Positions 1-5,765 of a stretch of 6,215 nt of DNA are shown here, in pieces (the stretch's first letter is position 1; the number at the start of each line of letters is the position of its first letter). The stretch is from positions 1-6,215 of the forward strand of contig JAJYPO010000137.1 of NCBI GenBank assembly GCA_021795275.1, in the 5' to 3' direction. Origin of the DNA: Nitrospirota bacterium. GTDB lineage: Bacteria; Nitrospirota_A; Leptospirillia; Leptospirillales; Leptospirillaceae. The translations under genes were made by a program, and so were the position numbers. The notes beneath the pieces were generated by a model that made no database searches, was not told the origin of the DNA, and was given only the letters and a program-made list of their open reading frames with translations.

Positions 1-974
1 TCGTCCTCCTTATCCTTATTGCGGGAGCCGTTCATGTCGTGGGACTGGCTTCGAACCGGATTGTTCGCCTTTCCACGGCGAGCGTCAGGAAGCATGGGGC
101 AGCTCCCGGAGAGTTTCGTCCGATGGGAGGGGTCTTGACAGAGGCCCTTCCCGGGTCAAACAATTCGAAGATCAATGAAGCATCCAGAAATCTTCAGGAA
201 GGGAAGAATCTTGCTCCAACGGCCCAGATTCAAGTCGATTCCTCGGGTTACAAAATCCCCAAGGGGTTTGTCCTGATCCCCGCCGGTCCTTTCTGGATGG
301 GATCCGAGGACAACTTCGCCAATTTCGACGAGAAACCGGTCCACAAAGTCTATCTTCCCCCCTTTCTGATCGAAAAGACTCTTGTGACAAACAGGGAATT
401 TAAGGAATTTGTGGACAGTGCCCACTATATTCCTCCCGGGAACTGGAAAAACGGAACCTATCCTCCGGGCAGGGGGAATTATCCTGTGACCTATGTTTCG
501 ATGGAAAATGCCCTGGACTACGCCCGTTTCAGACGTGCGAGACTTTGCACGGAGGAAGAGTGGGAAAAGGCCGCCCGTGGCATCGACAAAAGAATGTGGC
601 CCTGGGGGAGCACCTGGGATCCAAGGCGAGCCAATGCCAATTATACGGTTGGGGATACCTCCCCGGTCAATCGTTACCCCATGGGAGCCAGCCCCTATGG
701 TGTCCTCGATATGGCGGGAAACGTTTTCGAATGGACAAGTTCAAAGTACAGACCCTATCCGGGAAATACCGCCAACAAGGCAAGGTTCTACTCTTATAGG
801 GTGGATGCAACGGGGGCCCTCCACCCCGTCAAGGGCAAGACTTACTTTGTTCTTCGGGGGGGATCCTGGAAGAGTGATCAGTACAGTGCCCGTGTTAGTG
901 CCAGAAATCCGACATGGCCGTTCTATGCCTCTGACTTCTTCGGTTTCCGGCTCTGCATGGATGCGCATCGCTGA
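1..974 (+). CDS. Membrane-anchored SUMF1/FGE-fold (formylglycine-generating enzyme-like) protein, 5' end outside the window
   Basis: The frame is open to the left edge, with the first full codon at base 3, so the gene starts outside the window. The first GTG at base 39 is probably internal: the codons before it read VLLILIAGAVHVV, a hydrophobic signal-anchor segment joined directly to the following residues. Numbering from that GTG, residues about 15-72 form a polar, Gly/Pro-containing linker, and the SUMF1 domain spans about 76-308. Family marks are IPAGPFWMGSE (80-90), VTNREF (116-121), LCTEEEWEKAARG (169-181), MAGNVFEW (225-232), LRGGSW (272-277) and the terminal FGFRL (301-305). Known members include sulfatase-activating FGE, EgtB-like iron enzymes and NirV-like proteins of respiratory clusters. 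The two FGE active-site cysteines are absent: the matching stretch is QYSARVSAR (281-289), and the only cysteines are C170 and C306. Sulfatase activation is therefore unlikely. The domain probably faces the periplasm, and its position before oxidase-related genes suggests a role around a respiratory complex. Fold confidence is high; function is unknown. Confidence 0.88.
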   Translation, partial: VLLILIAGAVHVVGLASNRIVRLSTASVRKHGAAPGEFRPMGGVLTEALPGSNNSKINEASRNLQEGKNLAPTAQIQVDSSGYKIPKGFVLIPAGPFWMGSEDNFANFDEKPVHKVYLPPFLIEKTLVTNREFKEFVDSAHYIPPGNWKNGTYPPGRGNYPVTYVSMENALDYARFRRARLCTEEEWEKAARGIDKRMWPWGSTWDPRRANANYTVGDTSPVNRYPMGASPYGVLDMAGNVFEWTSSKYRPYPGNTANKARFYSYRVDATGALHPVKGKTYFVLRGGSWKSDQYSARVSARNPTWPFYASDFFGFRLCMDAHR

Positions 975-988
975 ACGATTAATGACTC

Positions 989-994
989 AAGGAG
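989..994 (+). promoter_or_regulatory. Ribosome binding site of the CcoN-like gene
   Basis: AAGGAG lies six bases before the ATG at 1001, in the 26-bp gap after the SUMF1-type gene. No promoter-like or terminator-like element is visible in this gap, so the two genes are probably co-transcribed. The site supports the downstream gene being an independent translated unit rather than a gene remnant. Confidence 0.75.
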
Positions 995-1000
995 CCTGAC

Positions 1001-1591
1001 ATGACAAGGGATGAAAGAATCAAGGACTACATCATGAAGTTTTACTATGCCTGTCTCCTGTATGCGATTATCGGATTTTCCTGGGGGGCAGTCATGGGGG
1101 GGGTTGAAACCTTCCGAAACTTCGTCCAGGCGGGGGCAGGTGGTCCTTCCGACCTTATCGTGCTCGGGCATACCCACATCAATCTTCTTGGCTGGGTGGA
1201 GATGGCCATCTTCGGATCGATGTATTATATCGTTCCAAAAATTTACAAGGGCCCGCTCTACAGTTATCGTCTCCTGAAAATCCATTTCTGGATGCATAAT
1301 ATCAGTCTTGTCGGCATGGTGCTTGCCTTCTGTATTGCCGGATACAAGGGAGGCATGATACTCCTGCACGGAAATGTGGCCGACATCAAGCCGGTGGAGG
1401 CCCCCTACATGGAAATGGTCGGGATATTCGGCATGTTTGTCCTTCTTGCCAATATCATCTTTGCCTACAATATCTACATGACCGTCCAGGTTGCCAAGGG
1501 ACGGCGGGAACTTCCTGCCGGAGAACGGGAAGAGGCCTCAGCCGAACTTCTTGCGGGAATACCGACCTCGGTCGGCCAGGTGCGCCAGTAA
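1001..1591 (+). CDS. Four-helix haem-copper-oxidase subunit I-like membrane protein (CcoN/NorB C-terminal-type)
   Basis: A 196-residue protein with four predicted membrane helices, at about 14-35, 53-78, 92-114 and 137-162, followed by a charged, Glu-rich tail. The segment GHTHINLLGWVEMAIFG (56-72) with LKIHFWMHNISLVG (92-105) resembles helices X-XI of CcoN (HVHSGALGW ... WHFWLATIGIV) and the matching part of NorB. In cbb3 oxidases the two histidines of the helix X HxH motif bind the high-spin and low-spin haems; here they would be H57 and H59. Full CcoN has about 12 or more helices and also carries Cu_B histidines in helices VI-VII, which are absent here. It is therefore not a complete oxidase core. 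It may be a haem b-binding or accessory subunit, or it may dimerise. Short proteins of this kind exist in other bacteria and are often simply labelled cytochrome-c oxidase. The start is set by AAGGAG six bases upstream. The stop abuts the next start. The family resemblance is fairly secure; haem binding is inferred. Confidence 0.8.
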   Translation: MTRDERIKDYIMKFYYACLLYAIIGFSWGAVMGGVETFRNFVQAGAGGPSDLIVLGHTHINLLGWVEMAIFGSMYYIVPKIYKGPLYSYRLLKIHFWMHNISLVGMVLAFCIAGYKGGMILLHGNVADIKPVEAPYMEMVGIFGMFVLLANIIFAYNIYMTVQVAKGRRELPAGEREEASAELLAGIPTSVGQVRQ

Positions 1592-1876
1592 GTGAAATCG
1601 TCAGGGAGATCCCCTCTTTTGTTTAAGCTTTACAAACCCCTTCTTCTGGGGGCAATATGGGGAATGTGGGAGGTATTGGTTCCCGAAACATCATGGGCGT
1701 ACCTTCCCCGTTATGTTCACGTCACACTGGGACTTCCCTGGTTTGCCTACCTGTTCTTTCTCTTGGGAATCCTTGTGCCTGTGTTTCTGTATCTCGGAAT
1801 TTCCTGGTATTTCAAACGGGAACTGGAAAAACCAGGGCACGGCAAGGGATCGCGGGACGAAGACGCGGAGGAATAG
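1592..1876 (+). CDS. Small membrane protein of unknown family in the oxidase-accessory cluster
   Basis: A 94-residue protein starting with GTG immediately after the previous gene's TAA, consistent with translational coupling. It has a moderately hydrophobic segment at about 15-31, rich in Trp (GAIWGMWEVLVP), and a clear membrane helix at about 50-74. A highly charged tail (KRELEKPGHGKG, then an acidic end) follows. There are no cysteines. A histidine (H43) lies between the two segments. I do not recognise the family. Its size and location recall small CcoQ/FixQ/CcoS-type cbb3 accessory proteins, but I see no specific motif of those. The start is uncertain: there is little Shine-Dalgarno before GTG 1592, whereas AGGGAG (1603-1608) lies ten bases before an in-frame TTG at 1619 that would give an 85-residue product. 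The continuous operon context and the helices make a real gene likely. Confidence 0.7.
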   Translation: MKSSGRSPLLFKLYKPLLLGAIWGMWEVLVPETSWAYLPRYVHVTLGLPWFAYLFFLLGILVPVFLYLGISWYFKRELEKPGHGKGSRDEDAEE

Positions 1877-1903
1877 GAACTCCGGGGCCCTGAACATATT
1901 CTG

Positions 1904-1915
1904 AAGGAACGGGAG
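1904..1915 (+). promoter_or_regulatory. Ribosome binding region of ccoG
   Basis: Two purine-rich stretches, AAGGA (1904-1908) and GGGAG (1911-1915), precede the ATG at 1926. The second has a spacing of ten bases. They lie in the 49-bp gap after the small membrane protein gene. I see no promoter or terminator there, which fits a continuous operon. Confidence 0.55.
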
Positions 1916-1925
1916 CCCTCAATTC

Positions 1926-3254
1926 ATGGAACAGACGCAACCTCTCATACCGATGCCGAAAATTGGCACTCAGCCGATAAAGACCCGGAAAATCCGCATC
2001 ACACATGTCCGTTATGCCGTTCAGACAGCCGTCATCGTCCTGCTTGTCCTCCTGCCCTTTACGGGGGTCTTCCACGTAGATCTTTCAACCGGACGATTTG
2101 TTGTCTTCGGGTACCAGGTCTGGTGGAGCGACTTTTTTCTGATACTTCCCTTCTGGCTTTTTGTCATCACCGCCATGACCGCTGTCTATGCTGTTCTCGG
2201 GATGGTTTACTGCGGGTGGGCCTGTATCCAGAACACATTTTCTGAGTGGACCAACAGCCTTGCCCGTTTCGCCTTCGGTTCGGCCTCGCTTGGGCCGGGG
2301 ATCGGGGAGGTCTCCCTATCCTCTCCTCGCCCCAAAAAAATTTCCCTTGTCAAAAAGGGAGTCCAGTGGTCGCTTTTCCTGGGCGGCATCACTCTGTTTT
2401 CCCTGTTGGTGTCGATCATCATCACGGCCTATGTGATTCCTCCCCGGACCCTTTTCAACGATCTGGTCTCGGGACGGAACCATACAGTCTATTGGCTGGT
2501 GTTCGGGCTCGGCGGGGTGATGTTCCTGAATCTGCTCCTGGTTCGCCACTACTGGTGCAAATGGGTCTGTCCCTATCCCCTTTGGCAGCATATGTTCAAG
2601 ACGGACGATACCCTCAAGGTGGCCTTTGACCACCGGCGGCGAAATGAATGCACGGGATGCAACCTGTGTGTCAAATCCTGTTTCATCGACATTGATCCAA
2701 GGGATACGAAAAACTATTCGCGGTGCATCAATTGCGGTGAGTGTGTGGTTGCCTGTGAAGACTACTCTGCGAAACGGGGGCTTCCGTCTCTTCTGACATT
2801 CCACAAGAACGGGGTCTATGTCGATTCGGACGGCGTCATGAAAGGGCGGAAAATCTCTCCCGGAACAGCCCGGTTTCTCGTTGCCGGAGTCGGGAGCCTA
2901 TTCCCTCTCGCCCTTTTTATTTACGGAATCGTGACCTATTCGCCCTATCATGTCACGGTCAGTCAGGTTCCGGGACGTCTTGACCAGTTTGAGGTGGGGC
3001 TTTACAACAAGACTCCGCGGACGGAAAGGTTTTCGATCGGGGAGTCAGGGCTGCCGCCCGACCGGGTCATCTTCGAGACGACACGAGTCGAAATCCCCCC
3101 GGGTTCGCACCGGAAGATCTACTTTACGGTGAATTCCGGGCAGGATCTTACTCCTGGTCTGCACAACTTTACGGTCACGGTCAATTCGAAAACCCCAAAG
3201 CCGGGAGAGTTCAGCCAGGTTGCCACAGTCTATGTCCTGGGCAGGAAATCCTAG
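1926..3254 (+). CDS. ccoG: CcoG/RdxA/FixG-type polyferredoxin, cbb3 oxidase copper-assembly protein
   Basis: A 442-residue protein with about five membrane helices (near 30-48, 68-92, 148-171, 188-206 and 315-337). Two CxxxC motifs sit at helix ends: C96/C100 in YCGWACIQ and C211/C215 in WCKWVCPYPLW. Two ferredoxin clusters follow: C242, C245, C248, C252, and C267, C270, C273, C277. The 338-442 region matches the Ig-like C-terminal domain of FixG/CcoG. CcoG of proteobacteria is a membrane cupric reductase needed to put copper into the Cu_B site of cbb3 oxidase, with the CxxxCP motifs as proposed copper ligands. The length (about 440-480 is usual) and domain order fit. Oddities: the first motif reads CxxxCI instead of CxxxCP, and neither ferredoxin motif has the usual proline after its last cysteine. 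NapH/NosR-type polyferredoxins share CxxxCP motifs, but the Ig-like tail argues for CcoG. It is probably the last gene of its operon, converging on hisS 10 bp away. Confidence 0.9.
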   Translation: MEQTQPLIPMPKIGTQPIKTRKIRITHVRYAVQTAVIVLLVLLPFTGVFHVDLSTGRFVVFGYQVWWSDFFLILPFWLFVITAMTAVYAVLGMVYCGWACIQNTFSEWTNSLARFAFGSASLGPGIGEVSLSSPRPKKISLVKKGVQWSLFLGGITLFSLLVSIIITAYVIPPRTLFNDLVSGRNHTVYWLVFGLGGVMFLNLLLVRHYWCKWVCPYPLWQHMFKTDDTLKVAFDHRRRNECTGCNLCVKSCFIDIDPRDTKNYSRCINCGECVVACEDYSAKRGLPSLLTFHKNGVYVDSDGVMKGRKISPGTARFLVAGVGSLFPLALFIYGIVTYSPYHVTVSQVPGRLDQFEVGLYNKTPRTERFSIGESGLPPDRVIFETTRVEIPPGSHRKIYFTVNSGQDLTPGLHNFTVTVNSKTPKPGEFSQVATVYVLGRKS

Positions 3255-3264
3255 GAACGACCGT

Positions 3265-4542
3265 CTAGGGAGTCCAGGGGGCCCGGAGCGCATCGGCAAG
3301 CTCTTCCGGCGGGAAGGCCGGAAGGGTTTTCTGGATTCCCGAGCCCAGGTGCTTGAGTGTGATGGTTCCCGCTGATAGTTCGTCGCCACCCAGAAGACCG
3401 ATAAAGAGGGCTCCTTCCCGCTCTGCCTGGAGAAAGGCCTTCTTGATCCGGGCCTGCCCAAATATTCCGACGGCAGAAATCCCCTGATATCTGAGGGCTG
3501 CGAGAATCCTGTGAGCATAGGGTCTCGCCGTCTCCTCCAGCGGGTGAATGGCAAGGTGGACTGCAGGTCGTGTCGCCTGGGGAAGTGTTCCTGCGAGTTC
3601 TCTGAGCAGGAAGAGTCTTTCCAGTCCAATGGCAAGCCCCACACCTGGAACGTCCGCTCCTCCCAGGTGACGAACCAGCCCGTTGTACCGGCCTCCCGCC
3701 GCCCATGTCGATTGGGCTCCCAGGGCGTCCGACACCCATTCGAAGGCCGTTTCTGTATAATAGTCCAGCCCTCTGACTAGTCTGTGGGTTACAGTGAAAG
3801 ACAGACTCTCCCCTTCAAGGCCCCGGCAGACACGTTCAAAATGGTTCCGGGAGGCCGGACAGAGGAACTCGACAAGGTGGGGGGCCGCTTCGAGGACTGG
3901 CTGGCAGGAAGGAATTTTGCAATCGAGAACCCGGAGAGGGTTCGTCTCCGTGCGTCTTTGGCACGTTTCGCAGAGAAGGTCCCGGTTTTTCACGAGATAG
4001 CTGACAAGGATCTCGCGATAGGCGGGTCGGCATTCCGGACATCCCATGCTGTTGATGAGGAGCCGTGAGGCCGGAACGTTCGTTGCCCGGGCATGACGAC
4101 TGACGGTGGCAATCAGGTCTACATCGTCATCCGGATCCGAGGATCCGAGAAGTTCTGCACCTGCCTGGTGAAACTGGCGAAGCCGACCGGCCTGCGGACG
4201 TTCGTGCCGGAACATCGGTCCTTGGTAATAAAGCCGCTCCACGTGTCCTGGTTCTGCCAGACGGTGTTCTATGGCAGCCCGGATGAGAGAGGCGGTCCCC
4301 TCCGGTCTGAGGGCCAGCGACTCTCCCCCTTTTCCGGAAAATAGGTACATTTCTTTTTCCACAATATCAGTCGATTCCCCGATCGAACGTGAAAAAAGAT
4401 CGGCCGATTCGAAGACGGGGAGCCGGACCTCCCGGAAGCCGGACCGGCCAAAGACCTCCCGAATCTCGTCCTCCAGCTGGCGAAAGGTTTCCGAATCAGG
4501 GGGGAGGAGATCCTTGACCCCACGGGGTGCCTGGTACTTCAT
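3265..4542 (-). CDS. hisS: Histidyl-tRNA synthetase (class II)
   Basis: A complete 425-residue cytosolic enzyme that charges tRNA-His with histidine using ATP. The start MKYQAPRGVKDLLPP is the usual family N-terminus. Class II motif 1 lies around 40-57 (FESADLFSRSIGES). Motif 2 includes YYQGPMFRHERPQ (105-117). The histidine-specific loop is RGLDYYTETAFE (257-268), and motif 3 is GVGLAIGLERL (300-310). AGGRYNGL (282-289) is also characteristic. The anticodon-binding domain fills about 325-425. The insertion region has cysteines C168/C171, C191/C194 and C208/C213, a pattern seen in some bacterial HisRS that could bind zinc; this last point is inference. The gene stands alone on the minus strand. 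The sequence before its ATG (on the minus strand, CGATCGGACATGC) has no good Shine-Dalgarno. No T-box or attenuator is seen in its short leader. Confidence 0.97.
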   Translation of the reverse strand: MKYQAPRGVKDLLPPDSETFRQLEDEIREVFGRSGFREVRLPVFESADLFSRSIGESTDIVEKEMYLFSGKGGESLALRPEGTASLIRAAIEHRLAEPGHVERLYYQGPMFRHERPQAGRLRQFHQAGAELLGSSDPDDDVDLIATVSRHARATNVPASRLLINSMGCPECRPAYREILVSYLVKNRDLLCETCQRRTETNPLRVLDCKIPSCQPVLEAAPHLVEFLCPASRNHFERVCRGLEGESLSFTVTHRLVRGLDYYTETAFEWVSDALGAQSTWAAGGRYNGLVRHLGGADVPGVGLAIGLERLFLLRELAGTLPQATRPAVHLAIHPLEETARPYAHRILAALRYQGISAVGIFGQARIKKAFLQAEREGALFIGLLGGDELSAGTITLKHLGSGIQKTLPAFPPEELADALRAPWTP

Positions 4543-4637
4543 GCATGTCCGATCGTAAGAAGGTCTATGGGGGAGAGGCCGGGCGTATTTCCGTTTTCCG
4601 AAATGAAATCATCAGAAGATCATTCTAGCAGAGGCCG
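4543..4637. promoter_or_regulatory. 95-bp divergent intergenic region between hisS and the Rsm22-family gene
   Basis: Both flanking genes should start transcription in or near this region. On the minus strand, TAGAAT (4627-4622) differs from the -10 consensus at one position and would give hisS a leader of about 75 bases. Its -35 side, which falls inside the start of the Rsm22-family gene, is poor (T-rich, near TTGTTT). A short inverted repeat, ATTTC-N8-GAAAT (4587-4604), has one more G-C pair across a C:C mismatch and a TTTT loop. It could be a weak leader hairpin or an operator. I see no convincing promoter for the plus-strand gene. Confidence 0.35.
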
Positions 4638-5765
4638 ATGGCAAACAAAAAGAGTCGAAAAGTCGACATTATCGGAGAACTCTCCCGGGGATTCACCCGG
4701 AGAACCGTTCCGGAGGGGTACATGGACGATCCTGTGTCCCGGAGAGCCTATGGCGATTATTTTGGGGAAGTGAGCTTCGAAAAGGGAGCGGCGCTCTCCC
4801 GGGAGATCCGGAACCGGAGAACTCCCGATTTTTCCGGGAAAGGACGCCTCTCCATGGTGGATCTCGGCACCGGGACGGGGGAATTTGTCATCGGCCTTTC
4901 GGAGGGTCTCCTTCCTGACATTCCGGGTGGAATCGACCTCCTGTGTGTCGACCGGTCTCTCGCGGCTCTTAAGGAGTTTTCCGGTCAATGGGCCCGCCCT
5001 GAAGGGATTTCGCTCCGCCTTGTGCCGGCGCTCCTTCCTGAGGCATTGGACCTGGTCAAGACGTCCGGAACCGTCGATGTGCTTTCCATGGCAAATCTCC
5101 TGGCAGAAAACGAGGACCGTCTCTCCGGTTTCCTCGACCTCCTGTCAGGGTTTCTGGAGGAGCTTTCCCCCGGTGGACTGATGATTCTGGTCGAACCGGC
5201 GGACCGCCGCTCCTCCCGGACTCTTCTTGGTCTGGGAGACCGTCTTCTCGAACTTTTTCCGGATCTTCGCATCCTGGCTCCCTGTCCGAATGACCGGAGA
5301 GGACTCTGTCCCTCGCTCGCTTCTCCCGACGGCTGGTGTCACGAAGACCGCCCGGCTGCCTTTTCCCACTCCCTGACAAGGACTGCCGCCTCCCTTGGAC
5401 ATATCAAGGATTCCCTGAAAATGACCTATCTCATTCTCTCCCGGGGAGAGAAAGTGGCCGGAGAGGACGAGGAAAGCTCCCTCCGCCTGGTTTCCCCTCT
5501 GCACAAGGAAAAAGGAATGTCCTGGGGGATGTTCTGCGACGGGGGCACGCTTTTTCGCCTGCGCCTTAAAAATCGGAATCGCAATGAGGAAACGAGAGCC
5601 TTTGCCCACCTGAAACGCGGGGAGACGATCCGGAAACCGGGCCTTATTTCTTCGGAGAATGAGACATCGACCGGAGCCTTTGCCGATTGGCCCTCCGAAA
5701 TCCCCCTGACCGGACTCTTTCGGCCGGACGGGTCTCCCTGGACTCATTCCGGGGAGGAGATGTAG
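4638..5765 (+). CDS. Rsm22/METTL17-family methyltransferase-like protein (putative small-ribosomal-subunit factor)
   Basis: A 375-residue protein with a SAM-binding Rossmann fold: motif I VDLGTGTGEF (74-83), acidic β2 end CVDRS (103-107), and LVEPADRR (184-191). It is followed by the Rsm22 signature APCPNDRRGLCP (214-225), DGWCHE (231-236) and KMTYLILSR (261-269). C216, C224, C234 and C300 (in GMFCDGGTLFRL, 297-308) match the four cysteines that hold a [4Fe-4S] cluster in mitochondrial METTL17/Rsm22. Those relatives act in mitoribosomal small-subunit assembly. Bacterial members are annotated as rRNA methyltransferases, but their substrate is poorly defined. ATG 4638 is the first possible start: an in-frame TAG lies at 4626-4628, and AGAGG (4630-4634) sits close upstream. 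The C-terminal 50 residues (about 325-375) are divergent and look poorly structured. The gene ends one base before the next start, and its last codons hold that gene's Shine-Dalgarno. The family call is good; catalytic activity is unproven. Confidence 0.85.
   Translation: MANKKSRKVDIIGELSRGFTRRTVPEGYMDDPVSRRAYGDYFGEVSFEKGAALSREIRNRRTPDFSGKGRLSMVDLGTGTGEFVIGLSEGLLPDIPGGIDLLCVDRSLAALKEFSGQWARPEGISLRLVPALLPEALDLVKTSGTVDVLSMANLLAENEDRLSGFLDLLSGFLEELSPGGLMILVEPADRRSSRTLLGLGDRLLELFPDLRILAPCPNDRRGLCPSLASPDGWCHEDRPAAFSHSLTRTAASLGHIKDSLKMTYLILSRGEKVAGEDEESSLRLVSPLHKEKGMSWGMFCDGGTLFRLRLKNRNRNEETRAFAHLKRGETIRKPGLISSENETSTGAFADWPSEIPLTGLFRPDGSPWTHSGEEM
4795..4806. repeat. 12-bp perfect palindrome TCTCCCGGGAGA
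   Basis: A perfect two-fold symmetric sequence inside the Rsm22-family coding region. The surrounding stretch (about 4670-4845) is rich in CCGGAG/CTCCGG-like words, so this probably reflects base composition plus Ser/Arg/Gly codons rather than a site. Confidence 0.3.
5434..5452. repeat. Inverted repeat with 8-bp perfect arms and a 3-base loop
   Basis: TTCTCTCC and GGAGAGAA flank the loop CGG inside the Rsm22-family gene, around the codons for ILSRGEK. As RNA it could form a stable hairpin. No T-run follows, so it is not an intrinsic terminator. Its core resembles the palindrome at 4795-4806. It is probably without function. Confidence 0.35.
5751..5760 (+). promoter_or_regulatory. Strong Shine-Dalgarno for the LigB-like gene, inside the end of the Rsm22-family gene
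   Basis: GGGGAGGAGA includes GGAGGAG six to seven bases before the GTG at 5766. It lies within the last codons of the preceding gene, so ribosomes ending at TAG (5763-5765) can reinitiate at once. It decides the GTG start over the in-frame ATG at 5784, which has no such site. Confidence 0.75.

Noticed and set aside
39..41. GTG at 39 as the true start of the SUMF1-type gene
   Set aside because: The same frame is open to the left edge and encodes a hydrophobic stretch typical of a signal anchor; no Shine-Dalgarno precedes this GTG. The gene is better read as 5'-truncated by the window.
923..1369. 148-codon minus-strand open frame opposite the CcoN-like gene
   Set aside because: No recognisable domain, and the plus strand has a ribosome binding site and clear membrane helices.
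1001..1591. CcoN-like gene as a pseudogene fragment of a full oxidase subunit
   Set aside because: It has its own ribosome binding site, start, four complete helices and a normal charged C-terminus, and sits in an intact operon. Homologous sequence does not continue in other frames upstream.
3270..3292. GGGCCC-containing stretch near the convergent stops as a bidirectional terminator
   Set aside because: Only a 6-bp self-complementary core with no loop and no T-run on either strand.
3045..3644. 199-codon minus-strand open frame spanning the ccoG end and hisS end
   Set aside because: It overlaps two well-supported genes, is Arg/Ser/Pro rich and shows no family features.
4543..4637. T-box or other aminoacyl-tRNA-sensing leader for hisS
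   Set aside because: The region is far too short and has no T-box sequence or terminator structure.
5434..5452. Intrinsic terminator
   Set aside because: The hairpin is inside a coding region and no T-run follows.
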